From Mnemiopsis leidyi (Eukaryota > Ctenophora > Tentaculata > Lobata > Bolinopsidae), in the NCBI GenBank assembly GCA_000226015.1, contig JH153401.1, forward strand, positions 1 to 31,347: a stretch of 31,347 nt of DNA, given 5' to 3'. The notes under the pieces were generated by a model. It searched no databases, had not been told where the DNA came from, and saw nothing but the letters and a program-made list of their open reading frames with translations. Both the position numbers and the translations under genes were made by a program. Of the stretch, positions 23,401 to 31,347 are shown piece after piece (the first letter of the stretch is position 1; every line of letters begins with the position of its first letter).

Positions 23401-26400
23401 CTTTACAAGCTCAATTAGCCGCCTAACTTTCGCAATCGCAGCAGCTCAGGAAAGATTTTTGCTCAATTCTAATATTTGCTCTTTAATTACAAAAGTGCGG
23501 CAGATACAGGTTCTGGCTGGAATGTTGTGGCACGTCTTGGAGGGTTTACTTCATTTCTGACCTGTTCTTCGACTGTAATCGCATTAACAGACACGCCTGA
23601 AAATTTCACTCAAGATTGATGTCGCTAATTTGGTATGTGTAACTTGCTCAACGCAGCTGTGAAGGTCAGGTTGAGAGGCTGGAAGAGAGCCAGACGTGGT
23701 GTGTTATACCATTGAATGGTTGGTGCGTGCTAATTAGTAACTTTGTAGGAAGCTTCGCAATTCAACACACGATGGTAATAGTACGTCGCGAACAGACATC
23801 ACCAAGAGAAAAAGGTTAACTAATCGTATCTCAGATCGTATCCAGAAAAGAAGTACTTCTCAGAAAATTGGAGAACATGGAGAGCGGTCACAATGGTTAA
23901 ATCTAATTAGAAATTCGTGAACAATGGCTGAGCTACTACACAGTACATGCTTGATTCTTGCCATTAGACACCAGAAATAGTCTACTCTACCGCTAGATCT
24001 TGACTGAGAGGGAGTTACAAAAGCTCTTGTAACATACTAACAAGTAATATGCCCACAACAAAACGGAGACTGTAACTCTAACTGACAAGACCACGTGACA
24101 GGACCACGTGACACGGTAACTAGGGTAAGTAACCATGGTAACAAAGAGGAGACAGGTCAGTAACCATGACAACGGGATACAGTTGACGTACCTTGGTGTA
24201 TCTCTCCAGGAGACTCTCCACCTCTGCTATCGACAGACTGATGTTTGCAGTGCACGCTGGTACTGCGGGGGTGTTGTGAGTGTGTTAAGTAAGCAGGTGT
24301 TAGTTCGAGTTTTACTTGTAGTTGTATCAAATCTTCGTTAGTAGTTACTGTTGTTACAATAGTTTGTTTGGTAGTTAATGTTCTAACGACTTTTGTTGTT
24401 GAGATGGGAAAAGGGAATCCCGTCAAAACGATAAGTTGATCGGTAGACAAAATAAATTATCAGGGTTGTTACTGAGAAGTTGGCGGTACCTTTGTTGAGT
24501 TGGGCCTGTATTTGTCGCATCCAGTCGTCTCTTTCTTTTTCACCGTGTATGTGCATCGTGTACGTCTGAAATACGGAACAAACATTATCATTTCAAGGAT
24601 TTTAACACTATTCTTCCAGGGAACCAAAAGCTGGTAACGATGGGCTGATTAAGATTACACGAATGAAAAAGGAAAACAAAATTTAGTTCCACAGGAGAAA
24701 ACGTTGAAAATTTGTTAACAAACCTTGCCACGTTTTGAGATAATTTTAAAGGGGAGGTTCATGTGTAAGACGTGATATTCTTCAATCTTTTCGTTGAGGG
24801 AGTCTTTCAGAGCTTTCACCCTCTGTTTCTTAAACCCTCGCATACGTTTCGATACCGGCTGAAGCGAATGCTATGACAAACACACTTACAACGAACAAGG
24901 TTGGTGTCTCTACACAATTCTGTTAAGAATAAACCCAAAACGTACGTAACAAGGCATTCCTGATATAAACAGTTTTAAGTGAATTGTACCGATAAAAAAG
25001 AATTAGTTCTCCAGAAAAATGCCTATACTTTGCCTAGTCACTAGTCGGCATTTTGAGTTCGAACAAATTTCGATGCTGATAAAGCGCCGGTTGGGCACCA
25101 ATTAGGCGCAAGAAGAATGACAGATTTGTAAAGCAGCCTATAAAGAGTCATAAGACGTATACTCTAACTCACCCCTTTATTGCCCTCTTGTATGATATTG
25201 GTATCTTCCTCTTTAAGGAGTCTTTGCAGTTCTCTGATTTTTACTTTTAACTGTTTCAACTGGATTGTGTCCGTAGGTTTTCCTGCGGTTAGACAAACAC
25301 TTAACATACACAGTAGAAGTGATAACTGGAGTACTGGCCGACGACTTGTTAGCTGAACACAACAAACTATGTACTTATAATTATTAACTATTTGTCAGTT
25401 ATATTCATGTGACTAAAGATGTAATTTGTAGTAGCAGCGAATTATTGTTTAGTCTCATAACAGTTCTAAGTTAAATGTTGCTTTTATCGTTCTGATTATG
25501 AAGTAAGAAATGTCAGAGTCTTTAATAACCTGATAATCATAAGCTTGTGTATAACCCAGTTCGCCTGTACAGTCTGCTAACAAATGTATTTTTTATCTTC
25601 ACTCTTTTTACTCTACTACCGTTACTAACCAGGATCATGCGTGAGAGGGAGAAGAATATCAGAAAGAGGAAGGTACCACTTAGGTAGATAGAGACTAGCG
25701 TGGTCTGATGTCTTAGGCATCCTGGCACAAATCAGAACGTCGTTGTACAGGAACAAATATCGCATCTTTAGGATTGCTTTCTCGTTCTGACCAGCCATCA
25801 TCCCCTTGTGTATCAGTTCTCTTTTCCTCGTGCTTCTCGTACGTTTCCGCACTTCCAGCTGAAAAAGTGGTGATATTGATCAGTGCTTCCAATCACTAGC
25901 AGCATGTGTAGGAGAAGATTGTCCTCAAATTATCATTATTGAGGTTTTGCTCTAGTGACGGTGACCTGACGAGCTGTTTTCGTTTCTCGGTAGAAATACT
26001 CACGGCCTGAGGTGACAATAACACAGAGCTACTTTCTACCCTTTACACAATTCAATAACAAACAGCTACACACCATTATTCGGTCGATAACTGACGTGAC
26101 CTCCTCCAACTTGTACTCCGCCTCTTCCAGGATGATAGCCTCACTGCTCGGCTCGCCTCCCAGGAGCTGATGTCGGACATTCTGAAGTAGATCAGTATTT
26201 CACAGCTTAGTCTTCGAATAGATCAGCAAATCTTCAACAATCTTCAAATAGGTCATGATACCAGATGCTTGCTCTGTTACTTAGACCAAGTTTTAGAAGT
26301 CAGAACAAGTGTAATTACTTAGACCAAGTTTTAGAAGTCAGAACAAGTGTAATAACTTAGACCAAGTTTTAGAAGTCAGAACAAGTGTAATTGCTTAGAT

Positions 26401-28327
26401 CAAGTTTTAAAAGTCAGAACAAGTGTAATAACTTAGACCAAGTTTTAGAAGTCAGAACAAGTGTAATAACTTAGACCAAGTTTTAGAAGTCAGAACAAGT
26501 CTTATTACTTAGACCAAGTTTTAGAAGTCAGAACAAGTGTAATTACTTAGACCAAGTTTTACAAGTCAGAACAAGTGTAATTACTTAGACCAAGTTTTAC
26601 GAGTCAGAACAAGTGTAATTACTTAGACCAAGTTTTACAAGTCAGAACAAGTGTAATTACTTAGACCAAGTTTTAGATGCTAGAACAAGTGTAATTACTC
26701 ACTGATATCAAGTGTTGGTAGGTCTCAACTTGTCTTAGAGGAATGTGGAACAAATCTGGAAGTGATATTTCCACCTCTTTAGCTATCTGGTGGATTTAAA
26801 CAAGGTCAATTATAATATACATTATATCAAAACAGTGTTAATAATGTGATATAAGACTAATGACGGTCAAAGGAGACCTCTATAATCTATATCCTCAAGT
26901 TTGTATATTGAATCCCATATCTTACGACACCCAAATTAGAAATATTGCACATACTCAAGTCGTAATATGTATCAACCTTGTCAATAAGCTCCTTTGTCTG
27001 AATGTACTGAGATTCAATAGTAGAAAGAGTTTCCATGTTGAATGTGAAATCTTTAGCGAACTCGATGTAAACTTTAAACTGGTTTACCTGGGAATCACAC
27101 TGTCATATTCTATTGCAAGTACATTTCTAAATCACGTGACCGTTCTGACCAGTGTCATTTGAAACTAAGATATTGGGAAATGTTACTGTCACATTTTTGT
27201 GGCTTGCCAAGTAGTTGAGTCGCTATGGGGTTAGAGCGAGGACAGTTTGCAGTAGTATCGGAATTGGTGAATTTAGTAGCCTTAATGATGTACTGAAAGG
27301 GCTATTAGCTGTAATCTGTCACAACGTCGAACCGAGATTCGGAGAGGCGTACAGTGATATGGGCGCAGTTGTCCGGCAGCCATGCTATGTGTTTCAGTGC
27401 TAAATAATAATATCATATTGAAGAACAAACACCGCCTCAATCATATTCCAAACACGATAACACAACTGACACATAACCCGCCAGACTTACCATCTCCAGA
27501 AATAGGTCCCCGAACAAAATAGGCACATTGCTACCAGACGCTTGTTTCTTGACACGGTGCTGCGCAGCGATGAGGAAACTCTGGTGAATCATCAGCAGGT
27601 GACACGGGTGATGGAAGACGGTGTTCACGTTGTGTCGGAGTGTTAGCGAGTCTTTGGAGTGTTCCCGGAGTGCGTGCTCGTATTTCTGGAGAGTGGGGAG
27701 GGAGTTGTTATCGGTAAATTAGCGGAGTGGGGAGGAAGTTGTTATCGGTAAATTAGCGGAGAGTGGAGGTGGGGGGCCTACTGATTACACGGAATAATTA
27801 TAGGGTTACGGGCGAGGAATTTCAAACATTAAGAGTGTTTATAATTAGTAAGTTAAATGATTGTTAGTTTGGGAAAATGTTTCAAACCTCGACCAGCAGC
27901 TTTAACTTGTCCACGTAGCTGCGTTCTAAATTTAGAAAGTTTTCTACCACAACGAGCTTATCAACTGTATCAAAACTGAATAGAGAACCCTGAGACAAGA
28001 GCACGTTAGTGCATTGAACACAGTTAGGTCTGGTGTAGTCATGAAGTATTATTGAGTCGCATCGAAGAATCTCATTGTTCAAAATTTCTTGTTTTCTCTG
28101 AGTAGAATAAGTCGTCTTGCCCTTATTCTTATCTCATGACTTGATTGTAAATTAACATGAAATTTGTGATGGAAAAATAAGTTCGACAATAATTGAGCGA
28201 AATATGCACCTGGCTCAATGAATCTTCGTCTCTGAAGACTGACGATTTGCTCCGAATCATACCCTTCGTGCTGCGAATCTTTTTACCAAGCTTTTCACTT
28301 CTTGTTGAGACTGACGATGAGCTTGTC
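16940..28327 (-). CDS. BCR/ABR-family RhoGEF-RhoGAP protein, 21 exons, 5' part missing
   Basis: The protein should act on Rho-family GTPases: a DH-PH unit for nucleotide exchange, a C2 domain, and a RhoGAP domain for GTP hydrolysis. Exons on the minus strand are 28327-28210, 27989-27888, 27685-27491, 27087-26977, 26786-26703, 26181-26074, 25858-25630, 25282-25173, 24858-24724, 24565-24490, 24262-24192, 21157-21094, 20893-20736, 20352-20188, 20010-19862, 19671-19577, 19139-18996, 18863-18770, 18550-18409, 18074-17958 and 17413-16940. They sum to 2941 nt, giving 979 residues and a TAA stop, with matching phases at every junction. DH is about residues 45-240, PH 245-420 with a Lys/Glu-rich insert, C2 465-570, RhoGAP 595-795, and a Ser-rich tail follows. 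The domain order and the PH insert match BCR and ABR. The first visible exon begins inside a codon, so the N-terminus is not included. Exon edges were read by eye from splice signals and homology remembered from the family. Confidence 0.92.
17958..18074 (-). CDS. Exon 20: end of RhoGAP domain
   Basis: Acceptor GCCCCCAG, donor GAT|GTAAAG, phase 0, residues 784-822. VNILKFFCEKP continues the last GAP helix (BCR: VQVLLYFLQLEAIP). A Pro/Ser-rich linker follows. Confidence 0.88.
18371..18438. repeat. 34-bp tandem duplication spanning a splice donor
   Basis: GTACCTGCTGCATGCTGG and on begins at 18371 and again at 18405, identical over 25 nt before drifting. On the minus strand each copy reads AGCATGCAGCAG|GTAC, so the exon-19 donor is present twice. 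Confidence 0.9.
18409..18550 (-). CDS. Exon 19: RhoGAP FGPN exon with a duplicated donor
   Basis: Acceptor CCTCACCAG, donor CAGCAG|GTACCC, residues 736-783. NKMDVNNLCLLFGPNVVKP carries the conserved FGPN motif (Asn about 758). The donor after base 18409 joins the next exon in frame. A copy of the donor 34 nt further on would shift the frame. Confidence 0.93.
18647..18690. repeat. 12-bp perfect inverted repeat in an intron
   Basis: GTTAAATGTAAC (18647-18658) pairs with GTTACATTTAAC (18679-18690). The loop itself holds CTCAATTTTGAG. It lies in the intron between exons 18 and 19 and is a possible MITE remnant. Confidence 0.75.
18770..18863 (-). CDS. Exon 18: RhoGAP helix
   Basis: Acceptor TTGTTACAG, donor AAATA|GTAAGT, residues 705-735. 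IPEPNISVIVRLIQHIK matches the LPEANLLTFLFLLDHLK helix of BCR. Confidence 0.92.
18996..19139 (-). CDS. Exon 17: RhoGAP core
   Basis: Acceptor GTTTTCAG, donor CAAG|GTAAGG, residues 657-704. VAGVVKQFFRELPKPLFP is the conserved helix and loop of RhoGAP domains. The Lys and Arg (about residues 678 and 682) and the ELPxPL turn are present. Confidence 0.97.
19577..19671 (-). CDS. Exon 16: RhoGAP arginine-finger exon
   Basis: Acceptor GGATCGCAG, donor GAGT|GTAAGT, residues 625-656. It contains IERRGVMEEGIYRVNG. The Arg in GIYRVNG (about residue 639) is the catalytic arginine finger, so GAP activity is likely kept. Confidence 0.97.
19862..20010 (-). CDS. Exon 15: end of C2 and start of RhoGAP
   Basis: Acceptor GACCGTAG, donor CAG|GTAAAC, ending in phase 2, residues 576-624. 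GQIKLTIQLLSLE is the last C2 strand. TFGVPLEELALIEGQKIPPI is the RhoGAP N-terminus (BCR: VFGVKIAVVTKRERSKVPYI). Confidence 0.93.
20188..20352 (-). CDS. Exon 14: C2 domain, second half
   Basis: Acceptor CTATCTTCAG, donor AAG|GTTTGT, phase 0, residues 521-575. CQFLRIRAYGKKK aligns with the family strand TLRILCYEKC. An open frame continues upstream past the acceptor but encodes an 11-bp repeat, not conserved sequence, so the exon starts at the ACG codon. Confidence 0.87.
20421..20497. repeat. 11-bp tandem repeat, 6-7 copies
   Basis: Variants of TTGGTACAGAT lie in the intron between C2 exons 13 and 14. The minus strand is open across it and runs into exon 14, which could mislead a gene predictor. 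Confidence 0.85.
20736..20893 (-). CDS. Exon 13: C2 domain, first half
   Basis: Acceptor TTCAATTAG, donor GAG|GTAAGA, residues 468-520. LLVQVICGTELG, then PDIYCTLEAD, then INPIWDE are the C2 strands, matching LNVIVHSATGF, SNLYCTLEVD and AEPNWNE of BCR. Confidence 0.93.
21094..21157 (-). CDS. Exon 12: acidic linker into C2
   Basis: Acceptor CTGTTTTTCAG, donor GATG|GTGAGT, ending in phase 1, residues 447-467. LDVDNDDETVYD corresponds to LTINKEDDESPGLYG just before the C2 domain of BCR. It follows the largest intron (about 3.0 kb). Confidence 0.85.
21253..21310. repeat. 29-bp tandem duplication
   Basis: CAAGCTTACAGATAAACGTA and on occurs twice (21253-21281 and 21282-21310), identical. It is in an intron, near exon 12. 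Confidence 0.92.
21789..21884. repeat. 21-bp tandem repeat, 4.5 copies
   Basis: Units CAATTCGTGCACGATTGAGA and on start at 21789, 21810, 21831 and 21852, then a partial copy. The fourth is diverged. The open frames across it (RAIRARL type) are repeat artefacts. Confidence 0.88.
22161..22319. mobile_element. Pogo/Tigger-like MITE, 159 bp, TA target duplication
   Basis: The left end CTGTAAAACCCCGATTTACCG and the inverted right end CAGTAAATCCTCGATTTACCG match at 18 of 21 positions. TA flanks both ends (22159-22160 and 22320-22321). The interior is a C/G-rich foldback with no coding capacity. TA duplication and CAGT ends fit the Tc1/mariner-pogo group. It lies in the 3-kb intron of the BCR-family gene. 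Confidence 0.72.
24093..24111. promoter_or_regulatory. Duplicated CACGTG E-box
   Basis: GACCACGTGACA occurs twice in tandem, giving CACGTG at 24093-24098 and 24106-24111 in the large intron. CACGTG is the core for bHLH-zip factors. Function is unproven. Confidence 0.3.
24192..24262 (-). CDS. Exon 11: PH-C2 linker
   Basis: Acceptor CCCCGCAG, donor AAG|GTACGT, residues 423-446. SLSIAEVESLLERYTK corresponds to the BCR linker SLTSVELQMLTNSC. The acceptor CCCGCAG was chosen over a CAG 6 nt downstream because of its pyrimidine tract. Both keep the frame. Confidence 0.8.
24490..24565 (-). CDS. Exon 10: end of PH domain
   Basis: Acceptor CGTATTTCAG, donor AAAG|GTACCG, ending in phase 1, residues 398-422. 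It encodes TYTMHIHGEKERDDWMRQIQ. The Trp (about residue 412) is the invariant Trp of the last PH helix. Confidence 0.92.
24724..24858 (-). CDS. Exon 9: end of PH insert and next strand
   Basis: Acceptor CGCTTCAG, donor AAG|GTTTGT, phase 0, residues 353-397. A Lys-rich helix (RMRGFKKQRVKALKDSL) is followed by the PH strand LPFKIISKRGK, aligned with MAFRVHSRNGK of BCR. Confidence 0.9.
25173..25282 (-). CDS. Exon 8: charged helical insert of the PH domain
   Basis: Acceptor AACCGCAG, donor GGG|GTGAGT, residues 316-352. LKQLKVKIRELQRLLKEE matches the family's LDALKIKISQIKNDIQREK, the helical insert inside the BCR/ABR PH domain. This is one of the strongest signs of family membership. Confidence 0.92.
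25630..25858 (-). CDS. Exon 7: first half of PH domain
   Basis: Acceptor TTTTTCAG, donor CCTG|GTTAGT, ending in phase 1, residues 240-315. The core MRYLFLYNDVLICAR and KWYLPLSDI match the BCR strands LRHVFLFTDLLLCTK and KWYIPLTDL. A basic segment (RKRTRSTRKR) precedes it. Confidence 0.93.
26074..26181 (-). CDS. Exon 6: end of DH domain
   Basis: Acceptor TACTTCAG, donor ATG|GTGTGT, phase 0, residues 204-239. The last long helix is acidic and ends EEVTSVIDRIM, comparable to the BCR segment before the PH domain. Confidence 0.85.
26280..26697. repeat. 38-bp minisatellite, 11 copies
   Basis: Eleven units of 38 bp begin CTTAGACCAAGTTTTAGAAG, with starts every 38 nt from 26280 to 26660. Most units differ by 0-3 bases. 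It fills 418 of the 521 nt of the intron between exons 5 and 6 and stops 5 nt from the exon-5 edge. Confidence 0.97.
26703..26786 (-). CDS. Exon 5: DH domain, conserved P-x-Q/D-R region
   Basis: Acceptor ATCCACCAG, donor TCA|GTGAGT, phase 0, residues 176-203. DLFHIPLRQVETYQHLI matches the family's LLYKPVDRVTRSTLVLHDLL, the DH segment next to the GTPase-binding face. The intron after it is mostly a 38-bp minisatellite. Confidence 0.87.
26977..27087 (-). CDS. Exon 4: DH domain
   Basis: Acceptor GATTCCCAG, donor AAG|GTTGAT (a weak donor), phase 0, residues 139-175. It encodes VNQFKVYIEFAKDFTFNMET..., which aligns with the BCR segment following LGVYRAFVDNY. Confidence 0.82.
27491..27685 (-). CDS. 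Exon 3: DH domain, middle
   Basis: Acceptor CACTCTCCAG, donor ATG|GTAAGT, phase 0, residues 74-138. The stretch VFHHPCHLLMIHQSFL corresponds to the BCR helix around IFFKVPELYEIHKEF, and FGDLFLEM to VGDLFQKL. A 34-bp tandem duplication abuts the acceptor. Confidence 0.9.
27691..27758. repeat. 34-bp tandem duplication next to exon 3
   Basis: Copies 27691-27724 and 27725-27758 differ by one base, and a diverged third start follows. On the minus strand each supplies a pyrimidine tract CCTCCCCACTC like that before the exon-3 acceptor. Confidence 0.88.
27888..27989 (-). CDS. Exon 2: start of DH (RhoGEF) domain
   Basis: Acceptor TTGTCTCAG, donor GAG|GTTTGA, phase 0 at both ends, residues 40-73. 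It contains VENFLNLERSYVDKLKLLVE, the first DH helix (conserved region 1), in which a Glu and a Tyr are typical of RhoGEFs. Confidence 0.88.
28210..28327 (-). CDS. Exon 1 (visible): basic Ser/Thr-rich linker before DH
   Basis: Acceptor TTTTCAG and donor CAG|GTGCAT. One base completes an earlier codon, then 39 residues follow (TSSSSVSTRSEK..., ending DSLSQ). It is rich in Ser, Lys and Arg and is the linker just before the DH domain. The other two frames do not join cleanly to the next exon. No upstream exon was recognised. Confidence 0.75.
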
Positions 28328-29763
28328 CTGAAAATTTCGCGTTCAGCAAACCCTTAAATCAGTATAGACAGTAGAAACTTCCGCTTAACACCAGATTTGG
28401 TTGCACTATAAACGCACATGTGCACACACATGTGGTTGAAAGCAAATTTCGAGCACTACAAATATGATAACGCTCGTAGCGCGCAGCAACTTTCATAACA
28501 AACTATTTTGCTGCGCGCTACAAAAGAAACACTGCCTAAACATGGAACGAATGAACGCGAGCATGGGTTCACACGCCGAGCGACGGACATAACCGTTTTT
28601 CTTATAAAATGAAGCTGGAAGCTTCTTTCTGGCATAATTACTTTGGCACTGAGTCGAACCCAGACTCAAGAACTCGACAGGTTACAGGCTGGGAGTTTAA
28701 AAAGCTGATGACTTGTCCTACGAAGATAAAACTACGTAAAGTTCGCTTAGCAGGTACTTTTTAACTCCGTGTCACACGAGCTCGCAACACTGCCGCTATG
28801 TTGCTAATTGCTCATAACTCCTTTAAAAAGGAAACCCTGTGTTCGGCTCAACCCGACACGGCCGGGCTCGCACGTTACTTTCTCTTCTGCGGCAGCAGTC
28901 GCAGCATAAGGGATATTCCAGTTGTCATACTGCACTACTGCGTGTAAGTTAAACCACTGTCGTTTACATTGTTTACAAGGCTACCTCAGCCTTCAAATAA
29001 TCCAATCAAATATAATACCCCAGTTTTGTAACATTGAATATCTTCCAACGAATATGGAATCCACCAAAATGATAAAGATGCGAGCAGCAGACTCATTTCA
29101 ACCATAACGTTATTAAAAGCTGCCCTCTATATATTTGTTGTATTTATATGACTCCTTTTCGTCAAAAGTTCCATATCAATCAAATCAAAAGCAGCCTTGT
29201 TGTGCTGAGGAACGCACTCAACTTGTATAGTACAACACTACATTTATAGACTACAGTTACAGTTAAGTACATAACGTCAACGTTTACAGTTTACACGATT
29301 TCATCAAATTTATCATAATGAACTGTATATGGAAATGCAATGCCTGAAATCAAGGGGAAATAATTATATTAATTATGATGATTAACTTTTTGAGCGTGAG
29401 TGCTACCAATTAATTTCTTGCAATTATATAAGTTGCAAATTGACGGACAATTAGCAAACACCTTATCTGAAAATTACTTTTAGAAATGTAACATTGCGAT
29501 TTAGAACTAGAGATTTGGTGATGGGAAAATTACTCATTATTTGATAACAGTAATTCAATACGGCATTGACAGTCCGTTACGTGTTACATCTTGCCTTGTT
29601 AGCAAGTCATCAAAGTTTGAGTGTGACTTGTTGGAACGGGTTTCTAAAACCAAGAATTAAAGAATAGTGTGCTCTAAAACCAAGAATAGTGCGCAATATC
29701 ACGACAATCGAAGTGAGTCTCCGTAAAAGGTAAAATGACATAATTTCGAGAGTAGCAAGTCTT
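28328..29763. other. Upstream of the first visible exon; no exon found
   Basis: Probably an intron of the BCR-family gene. I looked for a minus-strand exon ending in phase 2 and found none that was convincing. It contains the inverted repeat at 28476-28521. Confidence 0.5.
28476..28521. repeat. 14-bp perfect GC inverted repeat
   Basis: GTAGCGCGCAGCAA (28476-28489) and TTGCTGCGCGCTAC (28508-28521) flank an 18-nt AT-rich loop, upstream of the first visible exon of the BCR-family gene. Confidence 0.85.
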
Positions 29764-29829
29764 ACACTGACATCTCAGAAAACGTATCCTACATTTACAC
29801 TGACATCTAAGAAAACGTATCCTACATTT
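29764..29829. repeat. 33-bp tandem duplication
   Basis: ACACTGACATCTCAGAAAAC and on occurs at 29764-29796 and 29797-29829 with one difference. Confidence 0.9.
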
Positions 29830-29874
29830 TGGTGAGAACTTTTAAAAATAACACCGAACAGTTCCAACTCATCC

Positions 29875-30121
29875 CAGTACCTCAGTATCATCCCAGTACC
29901 TCAGTATCATCCCAGTACCTCAGTATCATCCCAGTACCTCAGTATCATCCAAGTACCTCAGTATCATCCAAGTACCTCAGTATCACCCCAGTACCTCAGT
30001 ATCATCCCAGTACCTCAGTATCATCCAAGTACCTCAGTATCATCCAAGTACCTCAGTATCACCCCAGTACCTCAGTATCATCCCAGTACCTCAGTATCAT
30101 CCCAGTACCTCAGTATCACCC
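29875..30121. repeat. 19-bp minisatellite, 13 copies
   Basis: CAGTACCTCAGTATCATCC is repeated 13 times from 29875, with CCC/CCA/ACC variants. An open plus-strand frame crosses it with a 19-residue period, as expected for a 19-bp unit with no stops. It is not evidence for a protein. Confidence 0.96.
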
Positions 30122-31288
30122 TCCTCACAGCTCCCCAGGTTACTACAGCACAACGTGAAGTTACAGATTAGAGCGGAAATACAGACAGTGCGATAATCAC
30201 AATATAATGATAATGACGATATAATCTAGTTTGTAGGCAGAATACCGAGACGTTAAATACGTGATACATGCAGGAACATTGCTGGGTAGCCCGCACTGAG
30301 CCGTCAACAGTGTGAACGGTATGTGCTACTACAATTTGACTGTCCTAATGGACTGTTAGAACATACCGCAATAAATATTTGTATATGTGCTTGTTGTTGG
30401 AGAGTTTACATGAAAAGTTGACTTTCTAGAAGGCAATGTAAATTTTGTTCTACAGTAAATTCCAACCTTTCACCACACAAATTTAGATTTGGAGTCTATT
30501 TATAGCTGGAGAACAAGCAAGATAACGACAGAAACAATAAATGGACATGGTAGAAAGAATGCAGGCTGAAGGATAAGAGCGAGAAAAACGGCCTCCAGAC
30601 TACATTTTTGTAGAGCTTCGACAGATAAAGAAGTGTGTGATAGTTCATTCGTTTTCACATGTTGAGTGAGACAAACTTGTATTAATTGATAATGTAAAAA
30701 CCGTAAAAAATTACAGAGGTCTAGGCATAGTATTCGATACCAGCATGTATTTCTGTTCGAAAACAGCAGATAGTTCTGTCCGGTAAACAGCGTAGAATCC
30801 TGATAAAAACGTGAAAACAAGATAGAATGTTAAAAGTTAGTAAATGTACAGTGCAACAGTACATGGGTCAGACTGAAAAGCCCTTATAGTTAACTAATTA
30901 ACGGTTCTGTGAAGATTTCTGTCTGAGTGTGGACATTGAAGATGCGGCGACTGATAACAATTTTAGAATTATGATGCCTCCTCAAAGGTTAAACCCTACT
31001 GAGGGACTATGCATCATGAGCCTCATCTAGAAAATTACGGAGATTCCGTCCCATTTTTAACGTGTCACATCTAAGACTCAGCCATAGCTCACTAGTTTTG
31101 TACTATGTTTTATGTAAGATGCCGTTTGTCTGCTGCGTAAAATACCGCGTAATATACAATACCTCAAGAACAATATATACACACTGCACGGTTTTACTTA
31201 ATTTGACGTTCTAATTTTCTAATCTACTTCAAATGAGCACCTAAATGCAGAGAAGAGATGGGTGTTTGGCAGGGTATTTGACACATCT
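30122..31288. other. No gene seen
   Basis: AT-rich. The minus-strand frame 30500-30820 is hydrophobic in parts but has no family resemblance and no supporting splice sites. Confidence 0.5.
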
Positions 31289-31347
31289 ACACTATCTGAC
31301 GATAAAGAGATCTTCTACACACTATCCACACACTATCTGACGATAAA
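31289..31347. repeat. Short direct repeat at the window end
   Basis: ACACTATCTGACGATAAA appears twice, separated by ACACACTATC-type sequence. It may continue past the window. Confidence 0.65.

Larger units (their letters stand above)
21158..24191. other. 3.0-kb intron between exons 11 and 12
   Basis: The largest intron of the gene. It carries a 29-bp duplication, the 21-bp repeat, the pogo-like MITE and the two E-boxes. Open frames in it have no recognisable product. Confidence 0.7.

Noticed and set aside
24157..24450. 97-codon minus-strand frame
   Set aside because: It overlaps exon 11 in a different frame and has no similarity. The exon frame continues the PH-C2 linker.
26280..26697. CRISPR-like array (regular repeats)
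   Set aside because: Units are head-to-tail with no spacers, inside an intron of an animal gene. It is a minisatellite.
28625..28720. tRNA-like 3' half (GGGTTCGACTC) on the minus strand
   Set aside because: The T-arm stem does not pair, and no D-arm or acceptor stem is found. At most it is a worn tRNA-derived SINE.
29829..30158. 109-codon plus-strand protein rich in Ser, Tyr and Pro
   Set aside because: It is the 19-bp minisatellite read in frame, with no domain or splice support.

Overview
The window is nuclear DNA from an animal, probably an invertebrate. It is AT-rich, has short exons with GT-AG introns on one strand, and carries a decayed LINE, small inverted-repeat transposons and many minisatellites. 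I cannot name the species. Two real protein genes are visible, both on the minus strand.

The main gene fills 16.9-28.3 kb. Joining 21 exons on the minus strand gives one open frame of 979 residues whose exon phases all agree. The order is DH (RhoGEF), PH with a charged insert, C2 and RhoGAP, followed by a Ser-rich tail. Only the BCR/ABR family has this order. The start and N-terminal part lie upstream of base 28327 and were not found. The introns hold an 11 x 38-bp minisatellite, an 11-bp repeat, a 21-bp repeat, a pogo-like MITE and a 34-bp duplication that copies a splice donor.

The second gene is an intronless-looking YKT6 (R-SNARE) at 10.66-11.25 kb. Its longin and SNARE domains are intact and it ends in Cys-Cys-Thr-Ile-Leu. 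A splice-acceptor-like site lies 11 nt before its start codon.

Between the two genes, 11.6-14.3 kb holds a broken L1/Tx1-like LINE on the minus strand. Next, 14.8-15.6 kb is a GC-rich block full of palindromes and tight hairpins, and 15.7-16.1 kb is a 366-bp inverted-repeat element. The first 10 kb has no gene I can support, only MITEs, short tandem repeats and a possible reverse-transcriptase remnant near 7.1 kb. The last 3 kb has tandem repeats and no exon I could find.

I see no prokaryotic features, CRISPR array or rRNA, and no convincing tRNA. The most unusual points are the duplicated splice donor in the GAP exon, the minisatellite that makes up most of one intron, and the GC-rich hairpin block.
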